NCBI RefSeq assembly: GCF_000813425.1
Contig: NZ_JWIB01000029.1
Location: 1 to 37,717, forward strand
DNA length: 37,717 nucleotides
Direction: 5' to 3'
Source: Sporosarcina sp. ZBG7A
Lineage (GTDB): Bacteria; Bacillota; Bacilli; Bacillales_A; Planococcaceae
Part shown: in pieces, positions 15,626-26,963 of the stretch
How the letters are laid out: each line of letters begins with the position of its first letter
How positions within the stretch are numbered: position 1 is the first letter of the stretch
The notes under the pieces: generated by a model
The model's database searches: none
Told to the model about the DNA's origin: nothing
What the model saw: only the letters and a program-made list of their open reading frames with translations
Program-made: the position numbers and the translations under genes

Positions 15626-16336
15626 TTAGGATTCTTCTTTTACATAGACGGTCCATCCATGTTGCTTCCTTAGACGATCAGCTGAGACTTCTGCATCTTC
15701 TTTGGATAGAAATGTCCCTGTTACTAATCGGAATGTCTTGCTGGCATTGATAGTAGATGTCGTGCTCGATTTCTTTTTGAGTTGATAATAAGCTATCACT
15801 GCTTCAGCTATAGCTTCGCCTTGAGCCTTCAATCGTTGTGGATTCCGAAGTGCTTCAATATCTGTCCGGGAATCCATGAAGCCCCCTTCAATAAGTACAG
15901 CAGGCATCTTGGTTTCACGGAGCACATGCAAATTTTTCTTTCGTACGCCTCTATCTCGCAGCCCCATAGCACGCACGAGTCTCGGCTGAATGAGTTTTGC
16001 AAGTTTATCAGCCTTCGAATTCGATCCATTCCCCTCAAACGTATAAGTCTCCACCCCACCCCAGTCGCCCCAAACACCTGTATTGGCGTTGTGATGAAAC
16101 GATAGATAGACATCAGCTTTCCATGCGTTCGAATGATCTGTACGTATTTTTAAGGGAACATCAATCTTACCAGTTGGATCATCCACTCGCAGGAGCTCAA
16201 CTTTATCATATATCTTCAGTTTTGCCTGGACAGCAAGAAGGACTTCATTGTTAAACATCCATTCTTTCTCACCGTCAGGAGTTTGTTTGCCTGGAGTCAA
16301 CACGCCATGACCTGCATCGATTACAATTTTCACCAT
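15626..16336 (-). CDS. N-acetylmuramoyl-L-alanine amidase (Amidase_3) with a short SPOR-like tail, CwlC-type
   Basis: A 236-residue zinc amidase that cleaves the bond between muramic acid and L-Ala in peptidoglycan. Zinc and catalytic residues are visible: His10 in DAGHG, Glu31, His81 in SFHHN and Glu150 in LIEGGF. The last 40 residues (TFRLVTGTFLSKEDAE to WTVYVKEES) look like one SPOR-type peptidoglycan-binding repeat, perhaps shortened. There is no signal peptide, which fits CwlC-type enzymes made in the mother cell to help release the spore; that role is inferred. ATG at 16336 has AAGGAG about 8 nt upstream. Own terminator, flanked upstream by the suf terminator. Confidence 0.88.
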   Translation of the reverse strand: MVKIVIDAGHGVLTPGKQTPDGEKEWMFNNEVLLAVQAKLKIYDKVELLRVDDPTGKIDVPLKIRTDHSNAWKADVYLSFHHNANTGVWGDWGGVETYTFEGNGSNSKADKLAKLIQPRLVRAMGLRDRGVRKKNLHVLRETKMPAVLIEGGFMDSRTDIEALRNPQRLKAQGEAIAEAVIAYYQLKKKSSTTSTINASKTFRLVTGTFLSKEDAEVSADRLRKQHGWTVYVKEES

Positions 16337-16414
16337 TTTCCATTCTCCTTTCAAATCCTAGTGAACTTATCATCTTTTATATAGGCTTCTGATAAATAAA
16401 GGGATATAGAAAAC

Positions 16415-16454
16415 AAAAAAGTCCCGTGCACTTAAATGAATAAGTGTACGGGAC
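16415..16454 (-). terminator. Intrinsic terminator of the suf operon
   Basis: Arms GTCCCGTaCACTTA and TAAGTGcACGGGAC with a short loop, followed by TTTTTT on the minus strand; 10 bp beyond the sufB stop. Confidence 0.85.
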
Positions 16455-16464
16455 CATATATTGA

Positions 16465-17862
16465 TTAACCGATAGAACCTTCCATCTCGAACTTAATGAG
16501 ACGGTTCATTTCTACGGCATATTCCATTGGAAGTTCTTTTGTGAATGGCTCGATGAAGCCCATGACGATCATTTCAGTTGCTTCCTGTTCAGAAATACCA
16601 CGGCTCATCAAGTAGAAGAGCTGCTCTTCAGAGACTTTGGAAACTTTTGCCTCGTGTTCAAGTGAAATGTTATCGTTCAGAATTTCGTTGTATGGAATCG
16701 TATCTGACGTAGATTTGTCATCCATGATAAGCGTATCACATTCGATGTTGGAGCGAGCGCCTTCCGCTTTACGTCCGAAGTGAACGATTCCGCGGTACGT
16801 CACTTTACCACCGTGCTGTGAAATTGACTTCGACACAATTGTTGAAGACGTGTTCGGAGCCAAGTGCATCATTTTTGCACCTGCATCTTGGTGTTGCCCT
16901 TTACCTGCGATTGCAATTGACAATGTCATACCGCGAGCGCCTTCACCTTTAAGGATGACTGCTGGATATTTCATCGTTAGCTTCGAACCGATGTTACCAT
17001 CAATCCATTCCATCGTTGCATTCGCATCACAGACGGCACGCTTCGTTACTAGGTTGTACACGTTGTTCGCCCAGTTTTGAATCGTCGTGTAACGGCAGTA
17101 AGCATCTTTTTTGATGATGATTTCTACAACCGCACTGTGAAGTGAGTTCGTTGTATAAACAGGAGCTGTACAGCCTTCTACGTAGTGAACGCTTGCGCCT
17201 TCATCAACGATGATAAGTGTGCGCTCGAATTGTCCCATATTCTCAGAGTTAATGCGGAAGTACGCTTGTAGTGGTGTTTCCACTTTAACGCCTGGTGGTA
17301 CATAGATGAACGATCCACCTGACCAAACCGCTGAGTTCAATGCAGCGAATTTATTATCAGAGTTCGGGATTACTGTACCAAAATGCTTCTTGAATAGTTC
17401 TTCGTTTTCACGAAGTGCAGAGTCTGTATCTTTAAAGACAATTCCTAAGTCAGTCAGTTCTTGTTTCATGTTGTGGTAAACCACTTCGGACTCATACTGC
17501 GCAGAAACACCTGCAAGGTATTTTTGTTCTGCTTCAGGAATTCCCAGTTTGTCAAACGTACGCTTGATTTCTTCTGGTACTTCATCCCATGAAGTTTCTG
17601 TTGCTTCAGATGGTTTTACGTAATACGTAATCTCATCGAAGTTCAACGAATTCAAGTCTCCGCCCCATTGTGGCATCGGCTTGCTATAGAACAACTCAAG
17701 AGACTTCAGACGGTAATTCAGCATCCACTCCGGTTCTTCTTTCATACGTGAGATTTCTTCAACAATTTCTTTTGTCAATCCACGTGCAGAACGGAATACG
17801 GATACGTCTTTGTCATGGAAACCGTATTTGTAATCGCCAATTTCAGGCATCTTTTTAGCCAT
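16465..17862 (-). CDS. sufB: Fe-S cluster assembly scaffold protein SufB
   Basis: A 465-residue SufB, the scaffold subunit of the SufBCD complex on which Fe-S clusters are built with sulfur from SufS/SufU. The beta-helix core carries [45 protein letters not shown] and [16 protein letters not shown], and ends in the SufB/SufD signature [13 protein letters not shown]. Length matches family members of 465 residues. ATG start with AAGGAGG upstream. Last gene of sufCDSUB, 22 bp after sufU, and followed by a strong terminator. Confidence 0.95.
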   Translation of the reverse strand: MAKKMPEIGDYKYGFHDKDVSVFRSARGLTKEIVEEISRMKEEPEWMLNYRLKSLELFYSKPMPQWGGDLNSLNFDEITYYVKPSEATETSWDEVPEEIKRTFDKLGIPEAEQKYLAGVSAQYESEVVYHNMKQELTDLGIVFKDTDSALRENEELFKKHFGTVIPNSDNKFAALNSAVWSGGSFIYVPPGVKVETPLQAYFRINSENMGQFERTLIIVDEGASVHYVEGCTAPVYTTNSLHSAVVEIIIKKDAYCRYTTIQNWANNVYNLVTKRAVCDANATMEWIDGNIGSKLTMKYPAVILKGEGARGMTLSIAIAGKGQHQDAGAKMMHLAPNTSSTIVSKSISQHGGKVTYRGIVHFGRKAEGARSNIECDTLIMDDKSTSDTIPYNEILNDNISLEHEAKVSKVSEEQLFYLMSRGISEQEATEMIVMGFIEPFTKELPMEYAVEMNRLIKFEMEGSIG

Positions 17863-17884
17863 TTGATAGTCCTCCTTCGTTCAA

Positions 17885-18321
17885 TTATTCGGAATCGCTC
17901 GCGATTCCTTTCTCCATTGCTTTCCATGGCAGTGTTGCACATTTAATACGCGCAGGGAATTTAGCAACCCCCGTCAACGCCTCAATATCACCAAAATCCA
18001 TAGAATCATCGATATCTTTACCCAACATCATATCCGAAAAAGCGTGAGCTGCAGTTACTGCATCCTCAGTATTCTTGCCTTTGATAAGTTGCGTCATCAT
18101 CGAAGCCGATGCCATTGAAATCGAACATCCTTCTCCTTCAAACTTAGCATCCTTAACAATGTCGTCTTCTACTTGAAGCGTTAAGTGAATCACATCTCCG
18201 CAAGTAGGGTTATTCATATCGATGGTAACGTTGCTGCTTTCAAGAACTCCTTTGTTACGAGGAGTTTTATAATGATCCATTATGACCGAACGATACAGCT
18301 GATCTAGTTTTTCGTTTCCCA

Positions 18322-18322
<1 letters not shown>
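17885..18322 (-). CDS. sufU: Zinc-dependent sulfurtransferase SufU
   Basis: A 145-residue IscU-like protein of the Gram-positive SufU type, which accepts persulfide sulfur from SufS. The zinc ligands are all present: Cys41 and Asp43 in PTCGD, Cys66 in EGCSIS, and Cys128 in IKCATLPW. The extra stretch between Cys66 and Cys128 separates SufU from IscU. Its ATG shares one base with the sufS stop (TAATG), indicating coupled translation. Confidence 0.94.
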
Positions 18323-20849
<2,527 letters not shown>

Positions 20850-20867
20850 GTTCAATCGTCCTCCCTC

Positions 20868-21647
20868 TTACGCTTCTTGTTCAACCGTCTCTTCTTCAAT
20901 ACCTAGCTCTTCTTTAATCCAGTCGTAACCGTGTTCTTCTAGTTTGCGAGCAAGTTCAGCTCCACCAGATTTCACAACTCGGCCTTGCATCATCACGTGA
21001 ACGTGGTCAGGTGTGATGTAGTTCAATAGACGCTGATAGTGAGTAATGATTAGGCAACCAAAGTCTTCTCCGCGCATTTCGTTGATACCTGTTGAAACGA
21101 TACGTAAAGCATCAATATCAAGACCGGAGTCGATTTCGTCTAGAATTGCGAATTTAGGCTTCAACATCATAAGTTGAAGAATTTCGTTACGTTTTTTCTC
21201 TCCACCTGAGAATCCTTCGTTCAAGTAGCGAGTTGCCATATCTTCGTCCATTTCAAGGAGTTCCATTTTGCTATCGAGTTCACGGATGAACTTCATAAGC
21301 GAAATTTCGTCGCCTTCTTCGCGACGAGCGTTAACGCCTGAGCGAAGGAAGTCAGCGTTTGTTACGCCTGTAATTTCACTTGGATATTGCATGCCTAGGA
21401 ACAGACCCGCTTTCGCACGTTCGTCGACTTCCATTTCTAGAACTTCTTCTCCATCAAGAAGTACAGAACCTGATGTTACTTCGTATTTTGGATGACCCAT
21501 GATTGCAGACGCGAGCGTGGATTTACCTGTTCCGTTCGGTCCCATGATTGCATGGATTTCATTTGTGTTGATTGTTAAATTGACACCTTTAAGTATTTCT
21601 TTGTCTTCGATTGAAACATGAAGATCTTTGATTTCCAAAGTAGCCAT
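20868..21647 (-). CDS. sufC: Fe-S cluster assembly ATPase SufC
   Basis: A 259-residue ABC-type ATPase that drives the SufBCD scaffold in the cytosol; it is not a transporter. Walker [11 protein letters not shown] near residues 36-45, signature [13 protein letters not shown], Walker [13 protein letters not shown], all with SufC-specific wording. The start at ATG 21647 gives [19 protein letters not shown], with GGAGG 8 nt upstream; the frame continues upstream to 21686 without an SD. First gene of the suf operon. Confidence 0.95.
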   Translation of the reverse strand: MATLEIKDLHVSIEDKEILKGVNLTINTNEIHAIMGPNGTGKSTLASAIMGHPKYEVTSGSVLLDGEEVLEMEVDERAKAGLFLGMQYPSEITGVTNADFLRSGVNARREEGDEISLMKFIRELDSKMELLEMDEDMATRYLNEGFSGGEKKRNEILQLMMLKPKFAILDEIDSGLDIDALRIVSTGINEMRGEDFGCLIITHYQRLLNYITPDHVHVMMQGRVVKSGGAELARKLEEHGYDWIKEELGIEEETVEQEA

Positions 21648-21707
21648 TCCAATACCTCCAGTATGCTTAAGATGAATTTCACTCATCTTCTATTTATCAT
21701 CATTCTA

Positions 21708-21736
21708 ATCTTATCCTATATACGAAGTACATGCAA
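21708..21736 (-). promoter_or_regulatory. Sigma-A promoter of sufCDSUB
   Basis: Minus strand -35 TTGCAT (21731-21736), 17-nt spacer, -10 TAAGAT (21708-21713), leaving a leader of about 55 nt to the sufC ATG. Confidence 0.65.
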
Positions 21737-21741
21737 ATCAT

Positions 21742-21756
21742 TGAGAATGATTATAA
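21742..21756. promoter_or_regulatory. Fur/PerR-family box just upstream of the suf promoter
   Basis: TGAGAATGATTATAA matches the Fur 7-1-7 core TGATAATNATTATCA at 12 of 14 fixed positions and the PerR core TTATAATNATTATAA equally well. It is 5 bp upstream of the -35 box. Control of suf by iron or peroxide is plausible; which regulator binds is not decided by sequence. Confidence 0.5.
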
Positions 21757-21787
21757 TTTATAAAAGAAACCTCCTTTTCCCGCGATA

Positions 21788-21860
21788 TTCACAAACTATT
21801 TCCATTTTCAATTGCCGTTTTGTGAATGAGAATTTATCACGAACTGTTCACAAACTATTT
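21788..21860. repeat. Repeated TTCACAAACTATTT motif upstream of suf
   Basis: TTCACAAACTATTT occurs at 21788-21801 and 21847-21860, exactly 59 bp apart. A degenerate copy ATCACGAACTGTT lies at 21836-21848, and an inverted TTTTGTGAA at about 21818-21826. The layout suggests binding sites for an unknown regulator. No gene here. Confidence 0.45.
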
Positions 21861-21922
21861 TTTAAGGTTAACCCTCATTAACAAAGGTTTTCTCATCTAT
21901 TTCTTTATCCCTTGTATAGAAA

Positions 21923-21966
21923 CAAAAAGCGCGCCATCCTCTAATAGAACAGAAGATAGACGCGCT
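21923..21966 (-). terminator. Intrinsic terminator after the cation symporter gene
   Basis: Arms AGCGCGtcTATCTTCT and TAGAGGATgGCGCGCT, with TTTTTG on the minus strand, 17 bp beyond the symporter stop. Confidence 0.75.
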
Positions 21967-21982
21967 GCTTATAATAGGTCAA

Positions 21983-23182
21983 TCATTTCGATAGTTTGGC
22001 AGATGTGCCGTCTTTTGAAAAGCTGTCGACGACAATTGCAAGCGCTCCATCACCTGTAACGTTCGTTGCAGTTCCGAAGCTATCTTGTGCCATGTACAGA
22101 GCAATCATGAGTGCTACCATGGATTCGTCGAAACCTAACATAGAAGCTAGAAGACCCGTTGCCGCAACAACCGCTCCGCCTGGTACTCCAGGAGCCGCAA
22201 TCATTGTAATTCCTAACATGAAGATGAAACCGAGGTAAGTAACAAAGCTGACTGGAACACCATTCATCAGCATAACCCCGATTGAACAAGATACGAGTGT
22301 AATCGTACTCCCTGACAAGTGGATTGTTGCAAACAAAGGAACGGTAAAGTCCGTCACTCGTGCAGACGCCCCAGTTTGTTTTGCTTGACGTAATGTTACA
22401 GGGATCGTTGCTGCTGAAGATTGTGTACCAATCGCTGTGAAATAAGCTGGTGCCATAATCTTCATCAGACGGAATGGATTCCGTTTTGAAACAGCTCCAG
22501 CAACTGTGTATTGCAGTGTCAACATAACTAGGTGAAGAATAATGATCATAATGAATACGAAGATGAAAATCGATAGCACTTTAGCAACTTCACCTGTATA
22601 TGTCATATTCAAGAAAATCCCAAAAATATGTATTGGTAAGAGCGGTATGATAATGACCGTGATCACTTTTTCTATTATCGTGTTCAATTCTTCAAACATG
22701 TGTAACATTGTTTTACTGCCGATTGCAGCCATTCCGATACCTAGTACGAATGCAAGAAGCAACGCCGTCATAACGCCCATAAGAGGTGTCATTTCTAGCT
22801 CGAAGAAAGCGCTCGCTGCTTCTTTCGCAGTATCAATAGATTTGCTTCCTAACCCGCTTATGTATCCCGGAAGTAAGGTTGTTGCTGCAAAGTATGCAAG
22901 AATCCCTGCGATAATCGTCGATGTGTAAGCGAATAATGTCGCAAGACCAAGCAACTTCCCAGAACCTTTACCGAGTTTCGCAATTCCTGGTGCGATGAAT
23001 GCCAAAATAATTAAAGGAACTACAAAGTTAAGGAATCCTCCAAAGATCATGTTGAATGTTGCGAAGAGACGTGTGAAGCCTTTTGCAAACCCTTCACCAA
23101 TCATAGGTGTCAAATACCCAAGTCCTACTGCGAGACCGATAGCAATGACAATTCTCCATATAAGTCCTATTTTAAATTTCAC
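21983..23182 (-). CDS. Dicarboxylate/amino acid:cation symporter (DAACS family)
   Basis: A 399-residue membrane transporter of the glutamate/aspartate/C4-dicarboxylate/serine symporter family. Signatures: the Ser-rich reentrant loop GTQSSAATIPVTLR, the TIHLSGSTITL segment, the AAPGVPGGAVVAA second reentrant loop and the substrate-site helix QDSFGTATNVTGDGALA. It lacks the usual Asp-Arg pair of glutamate carriers in that last helix, so a neutral or other substrate is possible; I cannot name it. Start is GTG 23182 with AAAGGGG about 8 nt upstream; the frame is open to 23230. Monocistronic, with its own terminator. Confidence 0.85.
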   Translation of the reverse strand: MKFKIGLIWRIVIAIGLAVGLGYLTPMIGEGFAKGFTRLFATFNMIFGGFLNFVVPLIILAFIAPGIAKLGKGSGKLLGLATLFAYTSTIIAGILAYFAATTLLPGYISGLGSKSIDTAKEAASAFFELEMTPLMGVMTALLLAFVLGIGMAAIGSKTMLHMFEELNTIIEKVITVIIIPLLPIHIFGIFLNMTYTGEVAKVLSIFIFVFIMIIILHLVMLTLQYTVAGAVSKRNPFRLMKIMAPAYFTAIGTQSSAATIPVTLRQAKQTGASARVTDFTVPLFATIHLSGSTITLVSCSIGVMLMNGVPVSFVTYLGFIFMLGITMIAAPGVPGGAVVAATGLLASMLGFDESMVALMIALYMAQDSFGTATNVTGDGALAIVVDSFSKDGTSAKLSK

Positions 23183-23269
23183 TTTCCAAACCCCTTTCGT
23201 GCGTTGAATTAGTAAAACTCTCTCTATCATACATGAAAACGCTTTAAAAATCAGTCCTATTTTTTATCC

Positions 23270-23309
23270 AAAAAAACCCCTCATCTTTGTAGACTCAAGA
23301 TGAGGGGTT
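23270..23309 (-). terminator. Intrinsic terminator of the met operon
   Basis: Perfect 13-bp stem AACCCCTCATCTT/AAGATGAGGGGTT (with G-rich loop side), then TTTTTTT on the minus strand, 10 bp beyond the metQ stop. Confidence 0.88.
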
Positions 23310-23318
23310 GCTTCTATA

Positions 23319-24161
23319 TTATTTAGTAACTGGTACGACTGAACCTTTCCACTCATCGAGGATGAAGTCTTGGATCTCTTTTGAAGTTAGAACCTCGACA
23401 AGTGCTTTGATAGCTGGTTTGTCTTCATCCCCTGTATTCACTGCAAGGATGTTCACATATGGAGAATCAGATTCTTCAAGTGCAATAGAATCCTCCATTG
23501 GGTTGATGCCTGCATCAATTGCGTAGTTCGAGTTGATCAGTACTGCATCGCCTTCTTCGCTGTCAAACATTTGTGGAAGAAGTGCTGCTTCATAGTTTGC
23601 GTCGAACTTGATGTTTTTCGGGTTATCCACGATATCTTTCACTTCAGCTTTTGTCTTATCCACACCGTCTTTAAGCTTGATAAGACCTTCTGCTTCAAGC
23701 ATTGCAAGAACACGACCGTGGTCAGCAACCGAGTTACTGATAAGGATTGTAGCGCCATCCGGAAGTTCGTCTAGTGATTTGTATTTCTTAGAATAGACAC
23801 CGATTGGCTCGATATGAATGCTGCCTGCGTTTGTGAAGTCATATCCGTGGTCCGCAATTTGTGTTTCCATGTAAGGGATGTGCTGGAAGTAGTTTGCGTC
23901 CAGGTCACCAGAATCAAGATCTTGGTTCGGTAATACATAATCCTGATACGGTTCAATCTCCAAGTCATAGCCTTTTTCTTTCAATAGTGGCTTTGCTTCT
24001 TCCAGAATTTCTGCGTGTGGAACGTTGGATGCGCCAACTTTAATGACTTTTACGTCTTCATCAGAACCGCTTGCGTTTCCATCTTTGTCGTCTTTTGAAC
24101 CACATGCTGCAAGTGCTAATACAAGTACTGCTAGTAAAATTCCTGTTAAAAACTTTTTCAT
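23319..24161 (-). CDS. metQ: D-/L-methionine ABC transporter substrate-binding lipoprotein MetQ
   Basis: A 280-residue NlpA/MetQ-family lipoprotein. The signal peptide MKKFLTGILLAVLVLALAAC ends in a lipobox with Cys20. The mature domain starts IKVGASNVPHAEILEEAKP and has DLDANYFQHIPYME and the YVNILAVNTGDED segment typical of MetQ. It captures methionine and passes it to MetP/MetN. Start ATG 24161 preferred over the GTG at 24170, which touches the SD. It is separated from metP by about 250 bp holding a dispersed repeat, an unusual gap in this operon. Confidence 0.92.
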   Translation of the reverse strand: MKKFLTGILLAVLVLALAACGSKDDKDGNASGSDEDVKVIKVGASNVPHAEILEEAKPLLKEKGYDLEIEPYQDYVLPNQDLDSGDLDANYFQHIPYMETQIADHGYDFTNAGSIHIEPIGVYSKKYKSLDELPDGATILISNSVADHGRVLAMLEAEGLIKLKDGVDKTKAEVKDIVDNPKNIKFDANYEAALLPQMFDSEEGDAVLINSNYAIDAGINPMEDSIALEESDSPYVNILAVNTGDEDKPAIKALVEVLTSKEIQDFILDEWKGSVVPVTK

Positions 24162-24202
24162 CCATTCCACTTCCCTTTTCTGTTTTTTTAGATTTGATAA
24201 CG

Positions 24203-24342
24203 AACAGTGTTGATTTCCGTTGCAGGCGGACGCGGGCCTACAGGAAGTAGGTCATGCAACCGTTGCGGCAGGACGCCGCGTACTTAGGTTGTTTCCATGA
24301 ACTTTCCCACAGGAGTCGCCGCCTTCCACTCCTATCAACGGA
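24203..24342. repeat. 140-bp dispersed element, copy A, between metP and metQ
   Basis: Nearly identical to the element at 26769-26906 but in the opposite orientation. It starts AACAGTGTTGATTTCCGTTG, has AGGCGGACGC next to the left end and GAGTCGCCGCCTT next to the right, and closes with ATCAACG, so its ends form an imperfect inverted repeat. The middle 66 bp is the structured RNA core. No transposase or target duplication is seen. Just downstream are two small palindromes, GATGCCAGGCATC (about 24343-24355) and ACAGGCATGCCTGT (24388-24401). Confidence 0.75.
24231..24296 (-). ncRNA. 66-nt structured RNA element, copy A (Bacillaceae-1-like)
   Basis: On the minus strand identical over 66 nt to the plus-strand copy at 26813-26878: CAACC/GGTTG enclose GCGGC-GTCCT-GCCGC, then CATGA and hairpin CCTAC-TTCCT-GTAGG. 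The direction agrees with the metNPQ transcript, so it would be present in the RNA between metP and metQ. Confidence 0.55.
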
Positions 24343-24412
24343 GATGCCAGGCATCAGTTTTAATTCATCAAACCACTTATATAGTAGACAGGCATGCCTG
24401 TTTTTCCCTGTG

Positions 24413-25081
24413 TTATCGTTTGTCGAGCTTTTTGACGGCGAAGTCTCCTGCAAATTGTAGGATGAAGACGACGATTAGGATCAAGATTGTTGAAACGAGT
24501 GTGACGTCTTCTCGGCTCCGCTGGAATCCGTCTAGGAAGGCAAGTGTTCCTAGTCCTCCAGCGCCGATAATTCCTGCCATCGCCGTGTAGCCAACAAGTG
24601 CGATTGCTGTCACTGTAATCCCGGAGATTAAAGCGGGCATCGACTCTGGCAATAATACTTTAAAAATGATAGTTGAGGTTTTTGCACCCATCGAGCGTGC
24701 TGCTTCTAGAACACCTTTGTCAATTTCCTGCAGCGCAATCAGTACCATTCTTGCGTAAAACGGAGCAGCTCCAATAATCAATGCCGGCATTGCAGCTTCT
24801 GGGCCTCTGATTGTTCCGATTAGAAACTTAGTAAACGGAATTAGAAGGATGATCAATATAATGAAAGGAATCGATCTGAAAATGTTAACAATTGATCCCG
24901 TTAGCAAGTTAATTAGCTTGTTTGCCCATATATGGCCTGGACCGGTTAGGAAAAGAAGGATCCCAAGTGCTAGCCCGATGATGAAAGTGAATATGGTTGA
25001 GACAGACGTCATATAAAGTGTTTCTACTGTTGCTTCCCACATTTTTGCCCAGTCCACGTTCGGGAAATACGTTTCAATCAT
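24413..25081 (-). CDS. metP: Methionine ABC transporter permease MetP (MetI)
   Basis: A 222-residue permease with five hydrophobic segments, the first after [30 protein letters not shown]. It has the MetI-type signature [25 protein letters not shown] (EAA loop) near residues 134-158, which contacts MetN. Its ATG overlaps the metN stop (ATGA), so translation is coupled. Forms the channel of the MetNPQ importer. Confidence 0.93.
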   Translation of the reverse strand: MIETYFPNVDWAKMWEATVETLYMTSVSTIFTFIIGLALGILLFLTGPGHIWANKLINLLTGSIVNIFRSIPFIILIILLIPFTKFLIGTIRGPEAAMPALIIGAAPFYARMVLIALQEIDKGVLEAARSMGAKTSTIIFKVLLPESMPALISGITVTAIALVGYTAMAGIIGAGGLGTLAFLDGFQRSREDVTLVSTILILIVVFILQFAGDFAVKKLDKR

Positions 25082-26100
25082 TTCTCAAACACCTCCGTCT
25101 GGACACCTTGTTCATGTAAATATTGAATTGCATTTGCGGTTGCCTCTGGTTCACCTGTTATTTGTAAAATCATTGTCCCGTATGCACCGCCACGAGTTTG
25201 CGAGATGTTTCCTTGAAGAATACTGACATCCACTGGATACTCTCTTATTAAACTAGCGAGTACGGGTTGCTCTGTACGTTCCCCAACAAACGCTAGTTTG
25301 ACAAGTGTGCCGTCCGGATAATCCTGACGCATGAGCGACATCACTTTCTTCGCATCTTCCGGTTCAGTCACTTGCGAAACGAATCGTTTTGTTATCTGTT
25401 CTTTCGGTGACTGGAACAGTTGTAGTACGTCTCCAGTTTCTACAACACGTCCTGCTTCCATCACTGCGACTTCATGACAGATTTTCCGGATGACGTGCAT
25501 TTCGTGCGTGATGAGGACAATTGTTAATCCAAGCCGTTCGTTAATGCTTGTCAACAAGTCTAAAATCGCATCAGTCGTTTCTGGATCGAGTGCGGACGTT
25601 GCTTCGTCACATAAGAGCACTTCAGGGTCGTTCGCGAGTGCCCGGGCAATTCCGACACGTTGTTTCTGTCCACCCGACAATTGGGATGGATAGGCATTTT
25701 CACGTCCTGCTAAGCCTACGAGCTCTATCAATTCCGCTGCTTTCCGCTCTCTCTCTGCCTTTTTAACTCCTGCTATTTCTAAAGGGAATGTAATGTTCTC
25801 TTTTACGGTACGAGACCAAAGTAAGTTAAAATGTTGGAAGATCATACTGATTTTTTGACGGGCTTGACGAAGTTCTTTTCCACCTATGGATGAAATCTTA
25901 CGACCGTTTACTTCGACAGAACCGTCTGTTGGTTGTTCTAACCCGTTGAGCAATCGAATTAGCGTACTTTTACCAGCACCACTATACCCGATAATGCCAT
26001 ATATTTTTCCTTCTTCAATCGTTAGGTTTACTCCGTCAACTGCAGTAATCGCAGTGCTTGAGGTCCCAAATCGTTTGTTGACATTTGCTAATTGAATCAT
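25078..26100 (-). CDS. metN: Methionine ABC transporter ATP-binding protein MetN
   Basis: A 340-residue ABC ATPase with Walker [10 protein letters not shown] near 38-46, signature [15 protein letters not shown] near 140-154, Walker [14 protein letters not shown], and a C-terminal NIL regulatory domain from about residue 260 to the end, which binds methionine and inhibits transport in known MetN proteins. ATG start follows GAGGTGG at 8 nt. It is the first gene of metNPQ and lies directly behind a SAM-I riboswitch and its terminator, which strongly supports methionine as substrate. Confidence 0.95.
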   Translation of the reverse strand: MIQLANVNKRFGTSSTAITAVDGVNLTIEEGKIYGIIGYSGAGKSTLIRLLNGLEQPTDGSVEVNGRKISSIGGKELRQARQKISMIFQHFNLLWSRTVKENITFPLEIAGVKKAERERKAAELIELVGLAGRENAYPSQLSGGQKQRVGIARALANDPEVLLCDEATSALDPETTDAILDLLTSINERLGLTIVLITHEMHVIRKICHEVAVMEAGRVVETGDVLQLFQSPKEQITKRFVSQVTEPEDAKKVMSLMRQDYPDGTLVKLAFVGERTEQPVLASLIREYPVDVSILQGNISQTRGGAYGTMILQITGEPEATANAIQYLHEQGVQTEVFEK

Positions 26101-26154
26101 TCGACACCCACCTCACTGCTTTCATTCTGTCCATCAATGATTGCGATTAAAATT

Positions 26155-26188
26155 AAAAACGCCTTCCTGCAGATTCACAGAAAGGCGT
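26155..26188 (-). terminator. Expression-platform terminator of the SAM riboswitch
   Basis: Stem ACGCCTTTCTG/CAGGAAGGCGT with loop TGAATCTG, then TTTTTAA on the minus strand, between the SAM aptamer and metN. Confidence 0.85.
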
Positions 26189-26218
26189 ACGCATAAGAAT
26201 TCATGGCGTTCATCCGAT

Positions 26219-26324
26219 CTCTCATCTTTCAAAGCATACGCTTTGTGTGACTTGGCACCATTTCAAGTAAATTGACGGTTGCCGGGCTTCACAGGGTTCT
26301 CCCCTCCACCTCTCTTTATAAGAG
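26219..26324 (-). promoter_or_regulatory. SAM-I riboswitch (S-box) controlling metNPQ
   Basis: Minus-strand RNA starts CTCTTATAAAGAGAGGTGGA, contains the S-box core GTGAAGCCCGGCAACC and GGTGCCAA, and closes with ATGAGAG pairing to CTCTTAT as P1. This is the standard S-adenosylmethionine riboswitch order, followed by a terminator. High SAM should stop transcription before metN. Confidence 0.93.
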
Positions 26325-26349
26325 TCAGTTATTCAATTGGTTGCTTTTA

Positions 26350-26378
26350 GTTATACCATAGCGGTTTAGGAGTGTCAA
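26350..26378 (-). promoter_or_regulatory. Sigma-A promoter of metNPQ
   Basis: Consensus -35 TTGACA (26373-26378), 17-nt spacer, -10 TATAAC (26350-26355), 25 bp upstream of the SAM aptamer. The -35 box contains the TGA stop codon of the preceding thioredoxin-like gene. Confidence 0.85.
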
Positions 26379-26674
26379 CTAAGCTTTTCGAGAATATTTT
26401 GAACCGATTGAAAGGCATAGACTTTCTCAGCTTGCTCGCCTTTTCGCTTGATGAGCAGGCACGGTACGCTTTCAACCTGGTATTCTGTCGCCAGTTCTTC
26501 AACATAGTTTAAGTTAGCTTTTCCAATTGGAAGACTTGGCTTCAACTCTGTTACGACATTCAATATTTTGCCGGCCACTGCACACGTTCCGCATAGCGGT
26601 GTATACAAATAGAATGCCGCCAGCTCTTCTCGATCAGCGAGTTCTTTCCACTCACTATATGTCCATTCATTCAT
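26375..26674 (-). CDS. Thioredoxin family protein (YusE-like)
   Basis: A 99-residue thioredoxin-fold protein with an atypical redox motif LC28-G-T-C31 in place of WCGPC, and the cis-proline loop ESVPCLLI. Position beside metN and gcvH fits B. subtilis yusE. A thiol-disulfide role in the cytosol is likely; the partner is unknown. Start ATG 26674 has AAGGTG 6 nt upstream; a GTG at 26689 lies before the SD. Its stop is embedded in the -35 box of metNPQ. Confidence 0.82.
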   Translation of the reverse strand: MNEWTYSEWKELADREELAAFYLYTPLCGTCAVAGKILNVVTELKPSLPIGKANLNYVEELATEYQVESVPCLLIKRKGEQAEKVYAFQSVQNILEKLS

Positions 26675-26768
26675 GCCTATCACCTTCACTCTAAAAATAG
26701 CATATAGGGACTAAAGATCCCTGATGAATCTAGATAGCTTTTGATGACGTCACTAGATGCAAAAAATC

Positions 26769-26906
26769 TCGTTGATTGAAGTGTAAGGCGGCGACTCCTG
26801 GGGGAAGTTCAAGGAAACAACCTAAGTACGCGGCGTCCTGCCGCAACGGTTGCATGACCTACTTCCTGTAGGCCCGCGTCCGCCTGAAACGTAAATCAAC
26901 ACTGTT
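26769..26906. repeat. 138-bp dispersed element, copy B, between gcvH and the thioredoxin-like gene
   Basis: Reverse-complement partner of the element at 24203-24342, with only about ten differences over its length. Together they form inverted repeats around the thioredoxin-like gene, the SAM riboswitch, metN and metP. It carries the same AGGCGG-type ends and structured core. No open frame or transposase. Confidence 0.75.
26813..26878 (+). ncRNA. 66-nt structured RNA element, copy B (Bacillaceae-1-like)
   Basis: Plus strand: GGAAACAACCTAAGT, hairpin GCGGC-GTCCT-GCCGC, AACGGTTGCATGA, hairpin CCTAC-TTCCT-GTAGG, then CCCGCG. Loops match the RUCCU type that I recall for Bacillaceae-1 RNA. This copy points against the flanking genes, so if expressed it needs its own promoter. 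Confidence 0.55.
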
Positions 26907-26931
26907 GACACTCTATTTCAATAGAAAATAT

Positions 26932-26959
26932 AAAAGACGCCGGATAGTCGGCGCCTTTT
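26932..26959 (-). terminator. Intrinsic terminator after gcvH
   Basis: AAAAGgCGCCG-actat-CCGGCGtCTTTT, just past the gcvH stop; A-run and T-run on both sides, so possibly bidirectional. Confidence 0.75.
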
Positions 26960-26963
26960 AGTA

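Noticed and set aside
24238..24590. Open frames on both strands across the repeat between metP and metQ
   Set aside because: They follow the palindromic element and the opposite strand of metP, with no SD and no recognisable protein.
24203..26906. Composite transposon bounded by the inverted 140-bp elements
   Set aside because: No transposase lies inside or beside the elements, and the enclosed genes (thioredoxin-like, metN, metP) are in the order known from B. subtilis, so they were not brought in as cargo.
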